64,000 nucleotides of DNA. It comes from JAFKFH01 sp017307375. GTDB lineage: Bacteria; Pseudomonadota; Alphaproteobacteria; Ferrovibrionales; Ferrovibrionaceae. The translations under genes and the position numbers were made by a program. Shown one piece after another: positions 8,356-16,635 of this stretch. Where the stretch lies: the NCBI GenBank assembly GCA_965229335.1, contig OZ245874.1:2418001-2482000 (forward strand), in the 5' to 3' direction. Every line of letters begins with the position of its first letter. Within the stretch, counting starts at the first letter, position 1. A model generated the notes under the pieces. The model ran no database searches and was not told the origin of the DNA. It saw only the letters and a list, made by a program, of their open reading frames with translations.

Positions 8356-9617
8356 TGCCGCCCCCCGGCCTGATCGTTTCCGCGCCCGCCTCGGGGGCGG
8401 GCAAGACCACGGTGACGCTGGGGCTGCTGGCGGCGCTGGGGGCTGCCGGTGCCAAGCTCGGCCCAGACTACATCGACCCCGGTTTCCATCGCGCCGCCAG
8501 CGGCCGCCCGTCGCGCAATCTCGACCCCTGGGCAATGCGCCCGTCGCTGCTGGCCAGCCTGGTGAACGAGACGGGCGCCGATGCCGACCTGATCATCGCC
8601 GAAGGGGCGATGGGCCTGTTCGACGGGGCCGAACGTCCGGGTGCTCGCGGCCATGGCGGTACCGCCGAACTGGCGCGCGCTACCGGCTGGCCGGTCGTGC
8701 TGGTCGTGCCCGCCGACGGCATGGCGCAATCGGTCGGCGCGCTGGTCCAGGGCTTCGCCCGCTTCGATCCGATGGTCAGCATTGCCGGCGTCATCCTCAA
8801 CCGGGTGGCAAGCCCCCGGCATGAGCGGCTGCTGCGCAGCGGCCTCGGCGACATGCCGGTATTCGGCGCGATCCCGCGCGACGCGGCGCTGGCCCTGCCG
8901 TCGCGCCATCTCGGTCTCGTCCAGGCCGAGGAGGCACCCGACCTCGCCGCTTTCGTCGCCCATGCGGCGCAGGTCGCACGCGACCATTGCGATCTCGCGG
9001 CAATTCGCGCGGCGGCCTGCCCGACGATCCTGGCGCGGCCCGATCCGCCCGTCGCGCTACCGCCCCTGGGACAGCGCATCGCGGTCGCGTCCGACGTGGC
9101 CTTCCGCTTCGCCTATCCCCATCTGCTCGACGGCTGGCGCCGGGCGGGGGCCGAGATTTTGCCCTTCTCGCCGCTGGCCGACGAGGTGCCGCAGGGCGAC
9201 GCGGTCTATCTGCCCGGCGGTTACCCCGAGCTTCATGCCGGGCGGCTGGCCGCGTCGTCGCGCTTCCTGGCGGGGCTCGCGCGGATGCCGGTCGCCTATG
9301 GCGAATGCGGCGGCTACATGGTGCTCGGCCACGGCCTCGTCGATGCTGACGGCACGCGCCACCGGATGGCCGGGCTGCTGCCGGTCGAGACCAGTTTTGC
9401 CAGGCGCCGCCTGCATCTCGGCTATCGTCTAGCCGAATCGGTTGCGACGACGCCGTTCGGCCCGGCGGGCACCCTGTTCCGGGCGCACGAATTCCACTAC
9501 GCCTCGGTGGTGGCGGGCGACGGCGTCGACCCGGCCTTCATCGTCGACGGCACGGCCGTCGGCGCGCGGGCCGGCGGCGTGTTCGGTTCGTTCCTGCATC
9601 TGATCGACATGGCCTGA
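8355..9617 (+). CDS. cobB: Cobyrinate / hydrogenobyrinate a,c-diamide synthase CobB
   Basis: CobB amidates the a and c carboxylates of the corrin ring, using ATP and glutamine. The 420-residue product has an N-terminal P-loop (SAPASGAGKTT, residues 9-19) in a dethiobiotin-synthetase-like domain, and a C-terminal class I glutaminase domain with the nucleophile Cys318 in YGECGGYM and a conserved His in FGSFLHL near the end. In a CobG/CobN pathway the likely substrate is hydrogenobyrinic acid. It is coupled to cobA and cobC through TGATG overlaps on both sides. Confidence 0.94.
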   Translation: MPPPGLIVSAPASGAGKTTVTLGLLAALGAAGAKLGPDYIDPGFHRAASGRPSRNLDPWAMRPSLLASLVNETGADADLIIAEGAMGLFDGAERPGARGHGGTAELARATGWPVVLVVPADGMAQSVGALVQGFARFDPMVSIAGVILNRVASPRHERLLRSGLGDMPVFGAIPRDAALALPSRHLGLVQAEEAPDLAAFVAHAAQVARDHCDLAAIRAAACPTILARPDPPVALPPLGQRIAVASDVAFRFAYPHLLDGWRRAGAEILPFSPLADEVPQGDAVYLPGGYPELHAGRLAASSRFLAGLARMPVAYGECGGYMVLGHGLVDADGTRHRMAGLLPVETSFARRRLHLGYRLAESVATTPFGPAGTLFRAHEFHYASVVAGDGVDPAFIVDGTAVGARAGGVFGSFLHLIDMA

Positions 9618-10561
9618 TGACCCAGACCCTTCAGCATGGCGGCCGGCTGTCGGATGCGGCGCGCCAATACGGCATTCCCCGCGCCGACTGGCTCGACCTG
9701 TCGACCGGCATCAATCCGCTTCCCTATCCGGTGCCCGAACTGCCGGCCGCGGCATGGACCCGGCTGCCCGATCCCGCCGATCTCGAAGTCCTCGAGCAGG
9801 TCGCGGCGACCGCCTACGGGGCGGCCTGCATCGTGGCGGCGCCGGGCACCCAGGCGCTGATCCAGATGTTGCCGACGGTGCTGCGGCCGGCCAGCGCCTC
9901 GATTCCCCAGCCGACCTATGGCGAGCATCTCGCTGCCTGGGCCGATATTCCCAAGGTGTCGGCCGACGAGGCCGAACTGGTCGTGCTGGTCAACCCGAAC
10001 AACCCCGATGGCCGCCGGCGGCCGCATGGCGAGATCGCCGGGTTGCTGGCGGCGGGCGCGACCGTCGTGGTCGACGAGTCCTTTGCCGACGTCGATCCGG
10101 AAATCAGCGTCGCCGGGTTGCGGACGCCCGGGCTGATCGTCCTGCGTTCGTTCGGCAAGTTCTTCGGCCTTGCCGGGCTGCGCCTGGGTTTCGCGATGGG
10201 CGATCCCGCCATCGTCGAAGCGCTGCGCCGGCGTCTTGGCCCATGGGCCGTGCCCGGGCCGGCCCTGGCGATCGGGCAGCGAGCCCTGGCCGACGCGGCC
10301 TGGATCGGGCAGACCCGGCGGCGGCTTGCCGACGATGCCGCGCGGCTCGACGCGCTGCTGCGGGCGGCAGGTTGCGACGTCGTCGGCGGCACCAGCCTGT
10401 TCAGGCTGGTCCGACATGGCGATGCCCGGGGCTTGCACTGCCGCCTGGCGCGGGCCGGGATCTGGACCCGCCTGTTCGACTACGCGCCGGACTGGCTGCG
10501 CTTCGGCCTGCCGGGGGCGGCGGCGGATTGGGATCGGCTGGCGGCGGCCCTCGATGGGTGA
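9617..10561 (+). CDS. cobC: Threonine-phosphate decarboxylase-like aminotransferase CobC
   Basis: CobC is a PLP enzyme related to histidinol-phosphate aminotransferase; the family supplies the aminopropanol-phosphate arm of cobalamin. The 314-residue product has HGG and DLSTGINPLPYP near the N-terminus, VNPNNPDGR near residue 130, a D-E-S-F-A segment, and the PLP-binding Lys181 in SFGKFFGLAGLRLG. It starts at a TGATG overlap with cobB and ends 8 bases inside cobD, so it belongs to the cobA-cobB-cobC-cobD operon. Confidence 0.9.
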   Translation: MTQTLQHGGRLSDAARQYGIPRADWLDLSTGINPLPYPVPELPAAAWTRLPDPADLEVLEQVAATAYGAACIVAAPGTQALIQMLPTVLRPASASIPQPTYGEHLAAWADIPKVSADEAELVVLVNPNNPDGRRRPHGEIAGLLAAGATVVVDESFADVDPEISVAGLRTPGLIVLRSFGKFFGLAGLRLGFAMGDPAIVEALRRRLGPWAVPGPALAIGQRALADAAWIGQTRRRLADDAARLDALLRAAGCDVVGGTSLFRLVRHGDARGLHCRLARAGIWTRLFDYAPDWLRFGLPGAAADWDRLAAALDG

Positions 10562-11465
10562 TCCGCGGCTGTTGGCGCTGGCGCTGGCGCTCGATGCCCT
10601 GATCGGTGATCCCTACTGGCTCTGGACCAGGGTGCCGCATCCGGTGACCTTGTTCGGCCGAGCGATCGGATGGCTGGAACGGCGGATGAACCGCGCGACC
10701 GATTCGCCGCGCACCCGGCGGGCGGCGGGCATCGGTCTCCTCGCGATCCTGCTGGCCCCGCTGATCCTGATCGGGGCGAAGATTTCCGGTCCGGTCGTCG
10801 ACGTGCTCGTGGTGACCGTGCTGGTCGCCCAGCGCAGCCTCTACGACCATGTGCGCGCGGTGGCCGCGGCACGCGACCTGGCGGCGGCGCGGACGGCGGT
10901 CGGCCATATCGTCGGTCGTGACCCCGCGACGCTCGATCAGGCCGGCGTCTGCCGGGCCGCCATCGAATCCTGTGCCGAAAGCCTGTCGGACGGGATCGTC
11001 GCCCCGGTCTTCTGGTACGCGCTGGCCGGATTGCCCGGGATCCTCGCCTACAAGCTGGTCAACACCGCCGATTCGATGATCGGTCACAAGGATGATCGCT
11101 ACATCGATTTCGGCTGGGCGGCGGCCCGGCTCGACGATGCGATGAACCTGATCCCGGCGCGCGCCTCGGGACTGATGATCGCCCTGGTCTCGCGCCGCTT
11201 CGGCGAGGTCGCCGCGATCATGCGGCGCGATGCGCCGCTGCACGACTCGCCGAATGCCGGCTGGCCCGAGGCGGCGATGGCCGCAAGCCTGGACGTCGCC
11301 CTCGGCGGACCCCGGATCTACGACGGCGAGCGCCACGACGGGCCCTGGTTCAACGGACAAGGGCGGCAGGAAGCCACCCCGGCCGACATCGGCGCCAGCC
11401 TGCGCCTGCTCGCCGGCGCCTGTCTTGTCCAGTTTTCCGTGGTCGTCCTGGCCGCCCTGGTCTGA
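10554..11465 (+). CDS. cobD: Adenosylcobinamide-phosphate synthase CobD (CbiB)
   Basis: CobD/CbiB is a membrane enzyme that joins aminopropanol (phosphate) to adenosylcobyric acid. The 303-residue protein has the family start LALALDALIGDPYWLWTRVPHPV, several hydrophobic segments (about 55-80 and 130-150), the ESLSDGIVAPVFWYALAGLPG motif and YKLVNTADSMIGHKDDRY. ATG 10554 lies inside the cobC 3' end. The gene ends this half of the cobalamin locus; the next gene is convergent 10 bases away. Confidence 0.93.
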   Translation: MGDPRLLALALALDALIGDPYWLWTRVPHPVTLFGRAIGWLERRMNRATDSPRTRRAAGIGLLAILLAPLILIGAKISGPVVDVLVVTVLVAQRSLYDHVRAVAAARDLAAARTAVGHIVGRDPATLDQAGVCRAAIESCAESLSDGIVAPVFWYALAGLPGILAYKLVNTADSMIGHKDDRYIDFGWAAARLDDAMNLIPARASGLMIALVSRRFGEVAAIMRRDAPLHDSPNAGWPEAAMAASLDVALGGPRIYDGERHDGPWFNGQGRQEATPADIGASLRLLAGACLVQFSVVVLAALV

Positions 11466-11475
11466 GCCGGCCGCG

Positions 11476-12432
11476 TCAGGCCGCACCGAGCTCGGCGACG
11501 ATGCGCCGGTCGCGGTTCAGGTCGATCTTCAGCCCGTCGGGGCCGAGCGGGTCGAGCGTGTAGCCGAGTGACTTGGCGGCGCGTCGGGTCGCGGGCGCCC
11601 CGGCCGCCTTGCGCAGCGCGGCATCGAGACGGCCGGCGGCCTCGGCGGACATGCCCGGCGGCCCGAACAGGCCCAGTGCCAGCGTGAACGACAGTTTTGG
11701 GTTCGCCGTCAGTTCGGCCAGCGTCGGCGTGCCCGGATATCTCGGCGAGCGTTTGGCGCCGCTGGTGACGAGTGGCCGCAGGGCGGGCGCCCGGCTGGCC
11801 ATCAATGCGAAGAGGTTGGTGGCGAAGACGGTCGCGTCCGCCCTGCCGGCGGCGATCGTGGCCAATGCGGCTTCCTGGCTGTCGACCGGGATCAGTTCGG
11901 CGCCAAAGCCGCCGCGCCGGGCGACGACCTCGGCGAACAGGCTGTGGGCGCTGCGCATGCCCAGGGTCGCGATGCGGACCTTGCGCCCCGGCGCGATCGC
12001 CGGGATGCCGTCGAGACCCTTGCCCAGCGCGCCGGCCGGGCCGATCAGCGCAAAACTGTCGCCGCGGGTCAGCTTGGTCACCGGGGTGAAGCGCTGGGGG
12101 TCGACATCCGCCTTCCATTGCACGGGGTAGGCGGCCAGCAGCGGATTGGCCGTCAGCAGCAGGTCGTTCGACGTCGCCGGCAGCCGATAGATGTGTTCGA
12201 TCGGCGACGGCACGTCCGGCCGGCTGCCGAACGGCACCAGGGTCACCGGCATCTTCAACGATGCCTGCACGTCCGGTTGCAGCAAAGAGGCCAGCTTGAC
12301 GGTCAGTTGCGATGGCACCGCGATCCACAGCCGCAGGCCGTCTTCGGCGCGCGCGGTGCCCGTGACCCCGAGCGTCGCGGCCGTGCCGCCCAGGATCAGG
12401 CGCCGGCGATCGATCCGATACGGCTTGGCCAT
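11476..12432 (-). CDS. Tripartite tricarboxylate transporter (Bug family) substrate-binding protein
   Basis: The 318-residue protein starts with a twin-arginine-like signal (RRRLILGG, then a hydrophobic stretch ending TARA at about 27), so it should be periplasmic. The rest fits the Bug/TctC fold: an IYRLPATSNDLLL-type loop, IATLGMRSAHSLFAEVVAR, and a C-terminal LFGPPGMSAEAAGRLDAALRKA motif that is very common in the family. Bug proteins normally bind carboxylates for TctAB permeases, but no tctA or tctB lies nearby. Its place between two cobalamin blocks may be incidental. It runs opposite to cobD. Confidence 0.8.
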   Translation of the reverse strand: MAKPYRIDRRRLILGGTAATLGVTGTARAEDGLRLWIAVPSQLTVKLASLLQPDVQASLKMPVTLVPFGSRPDVPSPIEHIYRLPATSNDLLLTANPLLAAYPVQWKADVDPQRFTPVTKLTRGDSFALIGPAGALGKGLDGIPAIAPGRKVRIATLGMRSAHSLFAEVVARRGGFGAELIPVDSQEAALATIAAGRADATVFATNLFALMASRAPALRPLVTSGAKRSPRYPGTPTLAELTANPKLSFTLALGLFGPPGMSAEAAGRLDAALRKAAGAPATRRAAKSLGYTLDPLGPDGLKIDLNRDRRIVAELGAA

Positions 12433-12486
12433 CTCATCCCCCCGAACATGTCGTTCGAACGATTAAGCGCCGAGCCGGAGGGGCTT

Positions 12487-12726
12487 TCAAGCTGCGGTCG
12501 TCGCCTGACCGGGGATTCGGGCGGCACGATGGCGATTTGCGACCATGCGGTCGTGCAGCTCGATGATCGTGCGCGAGCCGGTGGTGGTGAACAGGAACGG
12601 CAGCACCCCGTGGATCAGGCAGAGGATGCCGGCGCCGATCATGCGCAGGCCGAAATAGCTGGCGCTGCCGAAATGCTCGCCATAGGTCTCGCCGACCGAG
12701 GCGGGATGGCTCGTGAACAGGCGCAT
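12487..12726 (-). CDS. DUF6356 family small membrane protein
   Basis: The 79-residue protein begins MRLFTSHPASVGETYGEHF, the signature of this small family, followed by one hydrophobic helix (about 26-46, MIGAGILCLIHGVLPFLF) and the SRTIIELHDRM motif. No biochemical function is known to me. It is divergent from an Lrp/AsnC regulator gene, so it is a candidate target. An inverted repeat (CCTGATT/AATCAGG, 12738-12761) lies just upstream of its ATG. Confidence 0.78.
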   Translation of the reverse strand: MRLFTSHPASVGETYGEHFGSASYFGLRMIGAGILCLIHGVLPFLFTTTGSRTIIELHDRMVANRHRAARIPGQATTAA

Positions 12727-12737
12727 ATGCCCAACTC

Positions 12738-12761
12738 CCTGATTTTTCTGACAGAATCAGG
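12738..12761. promoter_or_regulatory. Inverted repeat in the DUF6356/Lrp divergent region
   Basis: CCTGATT (12738-12744) and AATCAGG (12755-12761) are perfect inverted copies 10 bases apart. They sit 11 bases upstream of the DUF6356 ATG in a 136-base divergent intergenic region that is AT-richer than its surroundings. The position suits an operator for the neighbouring Lrp-type regulator or a 5' hairpin. No Lrp consensus is strict enough to settle this. Confidence 0.35.
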
Positions 12762-12862
12762 ATATGGTCCAGCCGGCGGAATGTTTTTGCTTTATCAGTC
12801 GTGCTTGCATCGATCTGCGCAAGCTGATCCTATGAAAGGGATAGATCGAGGAACTGTATTTC

Positions 12863-13321
12863 GTGGATGCGATAGATCGTAGAATTCTCATGTGCCTGCA
12901 GGAGGATGCCCAGATGCCGCTGGAGGCGCTGGCCGAGCGGGTCGGGCTGTCGCCTTCGCCCTGCTGGCGGCGGATCCAGAAGCTCGAGGCGCAAGGGGTG
13001 ATCAAGAAGCGCGTCGCGCTACTCGATCCGGACAAGCTCAATGTCGGGGTGACGGTCTTCGTGGCGGTCCGCACCAACCGGCACGACATGGAATGGGCCG
13101 AACAGTTCTGCCGCGCGGTCTCGGACATACCCGAAGTCGTCGAATTCTATCGGATGAGCGGCGAGACCGACTATCTGCTGCGCGTCGTCGTGCCCAACAT
13201 CGCCGCCTATGACGACGTCTACAAGCGGCTGATCAAGACCGCGAGCCTCTATGACGTCTCCTCGAACTTCGCGATGGAGCGCATCAAGTACACGACGGCG
13301 TTGCCCGTCGACTATGCCTGA
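12863..13321 (+). CDS. Lrp/AsnC family transcriptional regulator
   Basis: The 152-residue product has an N-terminal winged helix (about 1-60, IDRRILMCLQEDAQMPLEALAERVGLSPSPCWRRIQKLE) and a C-terminal RAM ligand-sensing domain with the typical VVEFYRMSGETDYLLRVVVPN segment. Start GTG 12863 is supported by GAGGA at 12848-12852 and begins the protein at DAIDRRI, as in the family. Lrp proteins of this size usually sense amino acids. The divergent DUF6356 gene is the nearest possible target. Confidence 0.92.
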   Translation: MDAIDRRILMCLQEDAQMPLEALAERVGLSPSPCWRRIQKLEAQGVIKKRVALLDPDKLNVGVTVFVAVRTNRHDMEWAEQFCRAVSDIPEVVEFYRMSGETDYLLRVVVPNIAAYDDVYKRLIKTASLYDVSSNFAMERIKYTTALPVDYA

Positions 13322-13355
13322 CCGCCTACTTGCCGCGTGATCTGCGAAGATCGGG

Positions 13356-14279
13356 CTACACGGTTGCGACCGACCCGGCGGCAACCGCGTAGAGACATTC
13401 CCGGAACCATTGGTGCCCCGCATCGTCCTGGTTCCTGGGATGCCACAGCGCGGCAAGCTTCGCCGGCGCCAGCCGCAGCGGCGGCGGCTGGACGTCGAGG
13501 TCCTGGGTGAAACGTTCGAGAAAGCGGCGGGGCAGGGTACAGACGCAATTCGAGTTGGCGAGGATCACCGGGGCCAGCGCGTAGCTCTGAATCGATACCG
13601 TCACGCGCCGGCTGCGTCCCAGTTTTGCCAGCGCATCGTCGACAAGGCCGGAGAAACCGCCGCCGTCCGACGAGATCAGCAGATGATCGAGGGCGCAGAA
13701 GGCGTCGAGGTCGAGCGGGCCGGTGCCGCGCGGATGGCCCTTGCGCTGAGCGGTGAGAAAATCGTCGTCGAGCAGCGGACGCTGGCGCAAGTCGCCGGGC
13801 CCCTGGCCCGCGCCGGCGACCATCAGGTCGACGTTGCCGCCGGCCAGCCGTTCGGCGATATCGGCTGTCGGCGTCACCAGGGCCAGCCGAGCACCGGGCG
13901 CCTCGCGGGCGAGCCGCGTGACCAGGCCGGGCGACAGGATCGCGGCCGGGTTCTCGTGGATCGCCAGGACGAAGGTACGGCCGGTACGGGCAGGGTCGAA
14001 GCGCGCCGGCCCCTCGACGATGCGGCGCAGCGCGGCCAGGGCTTCGTTGAGTTCGGCTGCCAGGCCGAGCGCGCGCGGCGTCGGCACCACGCCGCGGCCG
14101 GTCGGCGCGGGCACGAACAGAGAATCGTCGAGCGCCCGGCGCAAGCGGTTCAGCCGCGCCGACAGCGCTGGCTGGCTCAGGCCCAGCCGCGCCGCGGCAT
14201 GGGTGATGTTGCGGTCGAGCAACAAGGCTTCGAGCGCGAGCAGGAGGCCGAGATCGATATCGCTGAGGTCTGGCGGCAT
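13356..14279 (-). CDS. LysR family transcriptional regulator
   Basis: The 307-residue product has an N-terminal winged helix (about 6-65, LGLLLALEALLLDRNITHAAARLGLSQPALSARLNRLRR) and a LysR substrate-binding domain (about 90-300). It is transcribed away from the metallo-hydrolase/alpha-beta-hydrolase pair, the classic arrangement for control of the divergent genes. A palindrome in the shared intergenic region (14315-14331) is the likely binding site. Confidence 0.9.
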   Translation of the reverse strand: MPPDLSDIDLGLLLALEALLLDRNITHAAARLGLSQPALSARLNRLRRALDDSLFVPAPTGRGVVPTPRALGLAAELNEALAALRRIVEGPARFDPARTGRTFVLAIHENPAAILSPGLVTRLAREAPGARLALVTPTADIAERLAGGNVDLMVAGAGQGPGDLRQRPLLDDDFLTAQRKGHPRGTGPLDLDAFCALDHLLISSDGGGFSGLVDDALAKLGRSRRVTVSIQSYALAPVILANSNCVCTLPRRFLERFTQDLDVQPPPLRLAPAKLAALWHPRNQDDAGHQWFRECLYAVAAGSVATV

Positions 14280-14314
14280 GGCCCGAGCCTAGCACGCGCG
14301 CAGCCTCACCGGCA

Positions 14315-14331
14315 TGGATAGGTCCTATCCA
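14315..14331. promoter_or_regulatory. Palindromic putative LysR operator
   Basis: TGGATAGG T CCTATCCA is a perfect 8-base inverted repeat around one central base. It lies in the 125-base region between the LysR gene and the divergent hydrolase operon. It contains the T-N11-A spacing expected of LysR-type sites. Confidence 0.5.
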
Positions 14332-14404
14332 GGCCGCTGGCCTGCCGGCAGAGGGGGGCGGCCGCCTAACTCTGGTGCAGCAAGGCAAACCAGGGAACGA
14401 AGCG

Positions 14405-15325
14405 ATGATCACTCCGCCCACCATCCACCGCATCGGCGACGTCACCGTGACGCGCATCGACGAACTGGCGCTCGGCGCCTTCACCCCCGAGATGCTCTAT
14501 CCCGACGCCGAGGCCGATCTGGTCGAGCGCCATGGCGGGGCGCTGGGCTCAGGCTCGATCGACCGAACCGGCGGTCGGCTGATCCAGAGCATCCATAGCT
14601 GGCTGGTGCGGACGCCCCACCACACCATCCTGATCGATACGGCGACCGGCAATGGCAAGCCCAGACCCTATGCGCCGGTGCTGGACAACCTCAACGAACC
14701 CTATATCGCCCGACTGGCCGCAGCCGGTGTCTCGCCAGACGACGTCGACTACGTGCTGATCACCCATCTGCACGCCGATCATGTCGGCTGGAACACGACG
14801 CGCGACGGCGACAGCTGGCGGCCGACCTTCACGAAGGCGCGCTATGTCTTTTCGGCGGCCGAGCTGCGCTACAACGAGGATCTGGCCGCCGGCAGGCCGG
14901 CGGCAGCGGATGCGGCACGCACGCCCTATCCGGATGTCTACGAGGACAGCGTGCGTCCGATCGTCGAGGCGGGCCTCGCCCAGCCGATCCGCATCGACGG
15001 CGACGATTTCCTCGATGGATTGTCGTTCGTGCCGACGCCGGGTCACAGCATCGACCATGCCTCGATCCGCCTGCGCTCGCGCGGCGAGGAGGCGCTGTTT
15101 GCGGGCGACGTGATGCACCACCCGCTACAGGTCTACGCCCCGGACCTCAACTCCTGCTTCTGCGAATATCTCGATGCGGCGCGCCGTTCGCGGCGGCTGG
15201 TGCTGGAAGAGGCGGCCGAGCGGAACACGCTGGTCTTCTCGTCGCATTTCGCCGAGACGGGCGCGGGCCGCATCACGCGGCGGGGCGAGCGCTTCGACTG
15301 GCGGTTCGTGGATGGGGGCCGGTGA
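14405..15325 (+). CDS. MBL-fold metallo-hydrolase
   Basis: The 306-residue enzyme has the dinuclear metal motif HLHADH (residues 121-126, in THLHADHVGWN), a later His in TPGHSIDH, a metal-bridging Asp in LFAGDVMHH and a C-terminal His in SSHFAE. This THLHADHVGWN form is seen in metallo-beta-lactamase-fold esterases and lactonases such as the methyl parathion hydrolase group. The natural substrate is unknown. ATG 14405 has GGGAACGA upstream; a GTG 10 codons earlier is less likely. The stop overlaps the next start, so the two hydrolases are co-expressed. Confidence 0.88.
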   Translation: MITPPTIHRIGDVTVTRIDELALGAFTPEMLYPDAEADLVERHGGALGSGSIDRTGGRLIQSIHSWLVRTPHHTILIDTATGNGKPRPYAPVLDNLNEPYIARLAAAGVSPDDVDYVLITHLHADHVGWNTTRDGDSWRPTFTKARYVFSAAELRYNEDLAAGRPAAADAARTPYPDVYEDSVRPIVEAGLAQPIRIDGDDFLDGLSFVPTPGHSIDHASIRLRSRGEEALFAGDVMHHPLQVYAPDLNSCFCEYLDAARRSRRLVLEEAAERNTLVFSSHFAETGAGRITRRGERFDWRFVDGGR

Positions 15326-16248
15326 TGGAAACCCGGGATTTCCTGATCGACAGCGACACGCCCGGCATCCGCCTGCATGTCCGCAACAAGCGGGCGGCCG
15401 CCGGCGGCAAGGCCGTGCTGCTGATGCATGGCGCAACCTATTCGTCGGAGAGCCTGTTCGACGTACCGCTCGGTGGGTTTTCGTTCATGGATTACCTGGC
15501 GCGCCACGGCTACGACGTCTATGCGGTCGACGCCCGCGGCTATGGCGGCTCGACGCGGCCCCCGGACGGCGATCAGCCGATCGGCCGCACCGGGAGCGGC
15601 GTGCGCGACCTGGGCACGGCCGTCGACTTCGTGCTGGCGCGGCGCGGGATCGAGCGGCTGAACCTTGTGGCAATGTCCTGGGGCGGGTCGGTCGCCGGTG
15701 CCTATACCGCCCGGCACGGCGGCAAGGTCGCCAAGCTGGCGCTGATCGCGCCGCTGTGGCTGAGTGATCGGCCGCTGCCGGTCGATCCCGGCGGCGCGCT
15801 GGGAGCCTATCGCCAGGTGCCCGTGGGCAAGGCACGCGAGCGCTGGGTCGGCGCGGCGCCCGAAGGCAAGCGTGACGGCCTGATTCCGACCGGCTGGTTC
15901 GAAGCCTGGGCGGCCGCGTCGCTGAAGACCGATCCGGACAGCGACGGCGTGACGATGCGGGCGGTGAACGGCCCGATCCAGGACATCCGCGACTATTGGA
16001 CCGCGGGCCGGCCGCTCTACGATCCCGCCGGGATCACCGTGCCGGTGCTGCAGGTTCATGCCGAATGGGATATCGACGTGACGCTGGACAGCGCCCGCGA
16101 CTTCTTCGGCCGGTTGACCGCGGCGCCCTATCGCCGCTGGATCGAGATCGGCGAGGGCACGCATATGGTGTTGCTGGAAAAGAACCGCCTGCAGGCCTTC
16201 CAGGCGGTCTGCCAGTTCCTCGACGAGGACTACGCGCCCGAGGCTTAG
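15325..16248 (+). CDS. Alpha/beta hydrolase
   Basis: The 307-residue protein has an oxyanion-hole region (LLMHGATYSSE, about 32-42), a DARGYGGSTRP loop near 69-79, the nucleophile elbow AMSWGGS with Ser118, a likely Asp in EWDIDVT and the catalytic His in GEGTHMVLLE near the end. It acts with, or on products of, the upstream metallo-hydrolase. The substrate is unknown, and an ester or lactone is the obvious inference. Its last bases overlap the convergent ridA-like gene. Confidence 0.87.
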   Translation: METRDFLIDSDTPGIRLHVRNKRAAAGGKAVLLMHGATYSSESLFDVPLGGFSFMDYLARHGYDVYAVDARGYGGSTRPPDGDQPIGRTGSGVRDLGTAVDFVLARRGIERLNLVAMSWGGSVAGAYTARHGGKVAKLALIAPLWLSDRPLPVDPGGALGAYRQVPVGKARERWVGAAPEGKRDGLIPTGWFEAWAAASLKTDPDSDGVTMRAVNGPIQDIRDYWTAGRPLYDPAGITVPVLQVHAEWDIDVTLDSARDFFGRLTAAPYRRWIEIGEGTHMVLLEKNRLQAFQAVCQFLDEDYAPEA

Positions 16249-16634
16249 GGGTCCGTCGTCGCGATCACCCGCACCTCGACGATCGCTCCTTCACGCCGCA
16301 AACCCCCGGCCTCGATCGCGGTCCAGGCCGGGTAGGGTTCGGTCACGTATTCCAGGCGGATCCGGTCGAACAGGTCGAAATGCTCGCGGATGCCGACATG
16401 GTAGCTGGTCATCTCGACGACGGCATCGAAGGTCAGGTCGATTTCGGCCAGCACCGTCTTGATCTTCTCGAAGACCGCGCGGAACTGTTCCTCCGGGTCG
16501 TCGGGCATGCCCTGCGGGTTGCCGCCGGTGACCCCGGTGAGAAACAGGTGGCTGCCGGACAGGATGCCCGGCGACATCTTCAGCCGCTCGGCTGCGGCGG
16601 CGAAGGCCGGCGGCAGGACCAGGCGCTTTGCCAT
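16245..16634 (-). CDS. RidA-family protein lacking the usual active-site arginine
   Basis: The 129-residue protein has the RidA/YjgF fold: LFLTGVTGGNPQG, EQFRAVFEKIKTVLAEIDLTFDAVVEMTSYH, and a C-terminal VEVRVIA. Active imine deaminases have Arg in the PxR segment before the last strand; here it reads YPAWTAIEAGGL, with Trp. It is therefore probably not a standard enamine/imine deaminase. It starts 1 base after the cobO stop, making it the last gene of the riboswitch-controlled cbt-cob operon. Confidence 0.85.
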   Translation of the reverse strand: MAKRLVLPPAFAAAAERLKMSPGILSGSHLFLTGVTGGNPQGMPDDPEEQFRAVFEKIKTVLAEIDLTFDAVVEMTSYHVGIREHFDLFDRIRLEYVTEPYPAWTAIEAGGLRREGAIVEVRVIATTDP

Positions 16635-16635
16635 C

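Noticed and set aside
14405..15325. Acyl-homoserine lactonase (quorum quenching) call
   Set aside because: The HxHxDH motif is shared by many metallo-hydrolases; nothing specific to AHL lactonases was seen, so the call stays generic.
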